This document shows, piece by piece, positions 3,774-6,490 of a DNA stretch of 6,490 bases (position 1 is the first letter of the stretch; every line of letters starts with the position of its first letter). The notes beneath the pieces are model-generated. The model saw only the letters and a list, made by a program, of their open reading frames with translations, did not search any database and was not told the origin of the DNA. The position numbers and the translations under genes are program-made. The stretch lies in contig JAQGLH010000237.1 in the NCBI GenBank assembly GCA_028293005.1, forward strand, positions 1 through 6,490, given 5' to 3'. The DNA comes from Alphaproteobacteria bacterium. Lineage in GTDB: Bacteria; Pseudomonadota; Alphaproteobacteria; Sphingomonadales; Sphingomonadaceae.

Positions 3774-6490
3774 ATGCTTGCAGAGCATAGGCGAGCAATC
3801 TGGCTGGCGGTGTTCCTGCTCACGCTTGCAGGCCTGGTCGCCGCGACACGGCTTCCGGTAAGCCTGTTTCCCCACATCGATTATCCGCGTGTCGTCGTCG
3901 CGGTCGACGCGGGCGATCGCGACGCGTCGCAGATGGCGGGGGAAATCACGCGGCCGATCGAAATCGCGCTTCGGGAAGTGCCCGGAGTCGCGCGCATCCG
4001 ATCAACCACCAGTCGCGGCTCCGCCGAAGTCGGCCTCAATTTCCGATGGGGCGAAGACATGGTCGCCGCCACGCTCGCGACCCAGGGCGCACTGGCAACG
4101 ATCCTCCCCGACCTGCCGGCCGGCACGCGCTTCAGCGTCCGCAGGTCCGACCCGACGATTTTCCCTGTGCTCGGCCTCGCGCTCACCTCGCGCAGCCTCG
4201 ATCCCGTCGCGCTTCGCGAGATCGCGGATCTGCAAGTCAGGCCGGCACTTATCTCGGTGCCGGGCGCCGCCGGGATCGATGTGCTCGGCGGCGCGCGGCG
4301 CGAGATCGCGGTCGATGTCGATCCCGGTCGGCTGCAGGCGCTCGGGATCAGCCTCACCGACGTTGCGACCGCACTCGGCAAGGCCAATGCCGTACGGGGG
4401 GTCGGCCGGATCGAGGACCGGCACCGCCTGTATCTGATCCTCGTCGAAAGCCGCGCCGCCTCGATCGCCGACATCGCCGCGATTCCGGTCAAGGCCGGAA
4501 CGTCGGCTGCGACACCACCCTCCCCTGGCGCGCTGCCGCCGGTGGCAAGCGGAGGTGTGGTGACGCTGGGGCAAATCGCCCTGATCCGGCCCGCTCCCGC
4601 GCCGACGTTCACACGGGTCACCTCGAATGGGCGTGAGGCGGTGCTGGTCAATATCCGCCAGACGCCGACCGGCGACAGCGTCGCGATCGTCAAGGCGGTC
4701 GATGCCCGACTGGCCGCGATCAGCCTGCCGCCGAGCGTTACCGTTTCGCGCTTCTACGACCAGTCGGAGCTGGTCTCCGGCGCCGCCACGGCGGTGCGCG
4801 ATGCGGTCCTGCTCGGCGCGGTGCTGGCGGGACTGGTCCTCTTCCTGTTCCTCCGTTCGTTCCGGCTGATGGTCATCACCGGCCTCACCTTGCCGGCGGT
4901 GCTCGCCGGCACCTGCCTCGCGCTGCTCGCCTTGCACATGGGCCTCAACATGATGACGCTCGGGGGAATGGCGGCAGCGGTCGGACTCGTCGTCGACGAC
5001 GCAGTGGTGATGCTCGAGCATATGATGCGCCGCATGCAGGAGGGTCTCACCGGCGGGCGCGACGCGCTGCTTGCCGCGGCGAACGAGATGGCGAAGCCGC
5101 TCTACGGGTCGAGCATGGCGACCATCATCATCTTTTTACCGCTTGCCTTCATCAGCGGCGTAACCGGAGGCTTCTTCAAGGCACTCGCGCTGACGATGGC
5201 GGCGGCGCTCGGCCTCTCCTTGCTCTACGCGCGTTTCGTCATTCCCTTGCTGGCCGCCAATTGGCTGCGCGACAAGGACGTCGCGGCGGCCGAGAAGGCT
5301 AACCGTTTCACGGGCTGGATCGAGCGCGGCTATGACCGCGCCGCGCAGCGCGCGCTCGCGCGCCCTGTGCTGTTCGCAGTGAGCGTCGGCCTGATCATGG
5401 CGGCGCTGGGCGCGCTCGCCTGGACCCGTGTACCGTCCGGCTTCATGCCGAAGATGGACGAAGGCGGCTTCGTGCTCGATTACAAGGCGCAGCCCGGCGC
5501 CGCCTTGTCGGACACCGACCACCTCCTCCGACAGGTCGAGCAGATCATCACCGCGACGCCCGAAGTCGTCACTTATTCGCGCCGCACCGGCGTCCAGCTC
5601 GGCGGCGGGCTCACCGAGGCGGATGAAGGCGATTATTTCATCCGCCTCAAGAGCGGATCGCGCCGGCCGATCGACGCGGTGATGACCGACATCCGCACCC
5701 GGATCGAGGCGCGCGTCCCCGGCCTCCAGGTCGAGCTCATTCAGCTGATGGAGGATTTGATCGGCGATCTGACGGCCGTCCCCCAACCGATCGAAGTCAA
5801 ATTGTTCAGTGCCGATCCGCGTCTGCTCGCGGCGGCGGCGAAGCGCGTCGGCGACAGGATCGGCCAGATCTCGGGCGTGGTCGAGGTGGTGAACGGCCTG
5901 CGGGTGGCCGGCGATGCGATCACCATCAAGATACGGCCTGGCGCGCTCGCACAGGAGGGCCTCGACGTCGACAATGTCGCCTCCCAGGTCGAGGCGCTGC
6001 TCGGGGGCACGGCGGCGACGAGTCTAAGAGCGGGCGAGCAGTTGATCCAGGTGCGGGTGCGCGCGCGGATCGAGGTGCGCGAGCGCGCCGCCCAGATCGC
6101 GCGACTGCCGCTGACCGCACCGGATGGGCATGCGCTGGTGCTCGGCCAGGTCGCGGATGTCCGGGTGCAGGCGGGGCAGCAGCAGCTGACGCGCGAAGAT
6201 CTGGCGCCGTTCGTCGCGGTCACCGCGCGGCTCGAAGGCCGGGACCTCGGATCGACGATGAAAGAGCTGAAGAGCGCGATGGCGGGGTTGAAGCTGCCGC
6301 CAAGCATCAGAGTGGATTATGGCGGGCTCTACGCCGAGCAGCAGAAGAGCTTTGCCGATCTTGCGATGGTGTTCGCGGCGGCCTTGCTGCTCACGGCTTT
6401 GCTGCTGACCGTCCTGTTCGAAAACTTCGTCTGGACCGGAGCGGCTTTCTCGACCGTGCTGCTCTCGGCGGCAGCCGTCCTGGTCGGACT
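3774..6490 (+). CDS. RND-family efflux permease, HAE-like (3' end cut by the window)
   Basis: Inner-membrane proton-driven engine of the tripartite pump. 905 codons are visible without a stop; full proteins are about 1,000-1,050 residues. TM1 is at 8-26, followed by LPVSLFPHIDYPRVVV (27-42), a classic RND opening. The first periplasmic part runs to about 340. TM2 is at about 343-360, TM3 366-386, TM4 395-418, TM5 446-466, TM6 470-495 and TM7 531-551. The second periplasmic part follows, then TM8 (862-882) and the start of TM9. TM4 contains GLVVDDA with Asp408-Asp409, equivalent to the Asp407-Asp408 proton-relay pair of AcrB. FMPKMDEGGF (557-566) and LMEDLIGDL (658-666) mark a branch often labelled CusA/CzcA or AcrB in databases. 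CusA/CzcA-type metal pumps have a different TM4 pattern with one Asp, so a drug, lipid or other hydrophobic substrate is as likely as a metal. The start ATG lies 5 bases after the adaptor stop, with GAGG at 3767-3770 as a closely spaced ribosome binding site. An unusual Pro/Ala/Gly-rich stretch is at 242-260. Confidence 0.93.
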   Translation, partial: MLAEHRRAIWLAVFLLTLAGLVAATRLPVSLFPHIDYPRVVVAVDAGDRDASQMAGEITRPIEIALREVPGVARIRSTTSRGSAEVGLNFRWGEDMVAATLATQGALATILPDLPAGTRFSVRRSDPTIFPVLGLALTSRSLDPVALREIADLQVRPALISVPGAAGIDVLGGARREIAVDVDPGRLQALGISLTDVATALGKANAVRGVGRIEDRHRLYLILVESRAASIADIAAIPVKAGTSAATPPSPGALPPVASGGVVTLGQIALIRPAPAPTFTRVTSNGREAVLVNIRQTPTGDSVAIVKAVDARLAAISLPPSVTVSRFYDQSELVSGAATAVRDAVLLGAVLAGLVLFLFLRSFRLMVITGLTLPAVLAGTCLALLALHMGLNMMTLGGMAAAVGLVVDDAVVMLEHMMRRMQEGLTGGRDALLAAANEMAKPLYGSSMATIIIFLPLAFISGVTGGFFKALALTMAAALGLSLLYARFVIPLLAANWLRDKDVAAAEKANRFTGWIERGYDRAAQRALARPVLFAVSVGLIMAALGALAWTRVPSGFMPKMDEGGFVLDYKAQPGAALSDTDHLLRQVEQIITATPEVVTYSRRTGVQLGGGLTEADEGDYFIRLKSGSRRPIDAVMTDIRTRIEARVPGLQVELIQLMEDLIGDLTAVPQPIEVKLFSADPRLLAAAAKRVGDRIGQISGVVEVVNGLRVAGDAITIKIRPGALAQEGLDVDNVASQVEALLGGTAATSLRAGEQLIQVRVRARIEVRERAAQIARLPLTAPDGHALVLGQVADVRVQAGQQQLTREDLAPFVAVTARLEGRDLGSTMKELKSAMAGLKLPPSIRVDYGGLYAEQQKSFADLAMVFAAALLLTALLLTVLFENFVWTGAAFSTVLLSAAAVLVG

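Noticed and set aside
3889..4869. Plus-strand open frames in other phases inside the permease
   Set aside because: The RND protein reads through this whole region in one frame with family motifs throughout; the other frames are Arg/Ser/Pro-rich noise.
4002..5021. Long minus-strand open frame opposite the permease
   Set aside because: Low-complexity Arg/Glu/Asp/His-rich translation with no domain, antisense to clear RND sequence.
3774..6490. Assignment as CusA or CzcA heavy-metal exporter
   Set aside because: TM4 has the Asp-Asp pair of the HAE type, and the adaptor lacks a metal-binding extension. The OMF-adaptor-permease order alone is not enough.

Overview
The window is GC-rich bacterial DNA in which every supported gene lies on the + strand. 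It encodes envelope and export functions of a Gram-negative bacterium. Codon use (strong preference for G or C in third position), the Ala/Arg-rich proteins and the look of the efflux proteins suggest an alphaproteobacterium, perhaps a sphingomonad. That placement is an impression from the sequence, not a database result.

Layout from left to right: (1) the C-terminal two thirds of an LptF/LptG-family permease, whose reading frame is open through the left edge; (2) a 120-base gap, then a small secreted PepSY-domain protein with a good ribosome binding site; (3) a 139-base gap with hairpin-forming repeats and a perfect 13-base inverted repeat next to the following start; (4) a tightly packed efflux operon in the order outer-membrane factor (TolC family lipoprotein), periplasmic adaptor (membrane fusion lipoprotein), RND permease. 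The OMF and adaptor genes overlap by ATGA, and the adaptor and permease genes are 5 bases apart. The permease is cut by the right edge after 905 residues, with the second membrane domain just begun. There is no gene-free stretch over 300 bases.

The three efflux proteins should form one tripartite pump spanning both membranes: the permease uses proton flow to take substrate from the inner membrane or periplasm, the adaptor joins it to the outer-membrane channel, and the channel releases substrate outside. The permease has the Asp-Asp pair in TM4 typical of hydrophobe/drug exporters, not the single-Asp pattern of CusA/CzcA metal pumps. It also has an 'MDEG' motif after TM7 that resembles the metal-exporter branch. 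The substrate therefore cannot be assigned from sequence. A PepSY protein and an LptF-like lipid permease beside the pump fit an envelope-stress or envelope-maintenance locus, but that link is inference.

I see no mobile element, CRISPR array, tRNA, rRNA or clear factor-independent terminator. No frameshift was found in the five coding regions.
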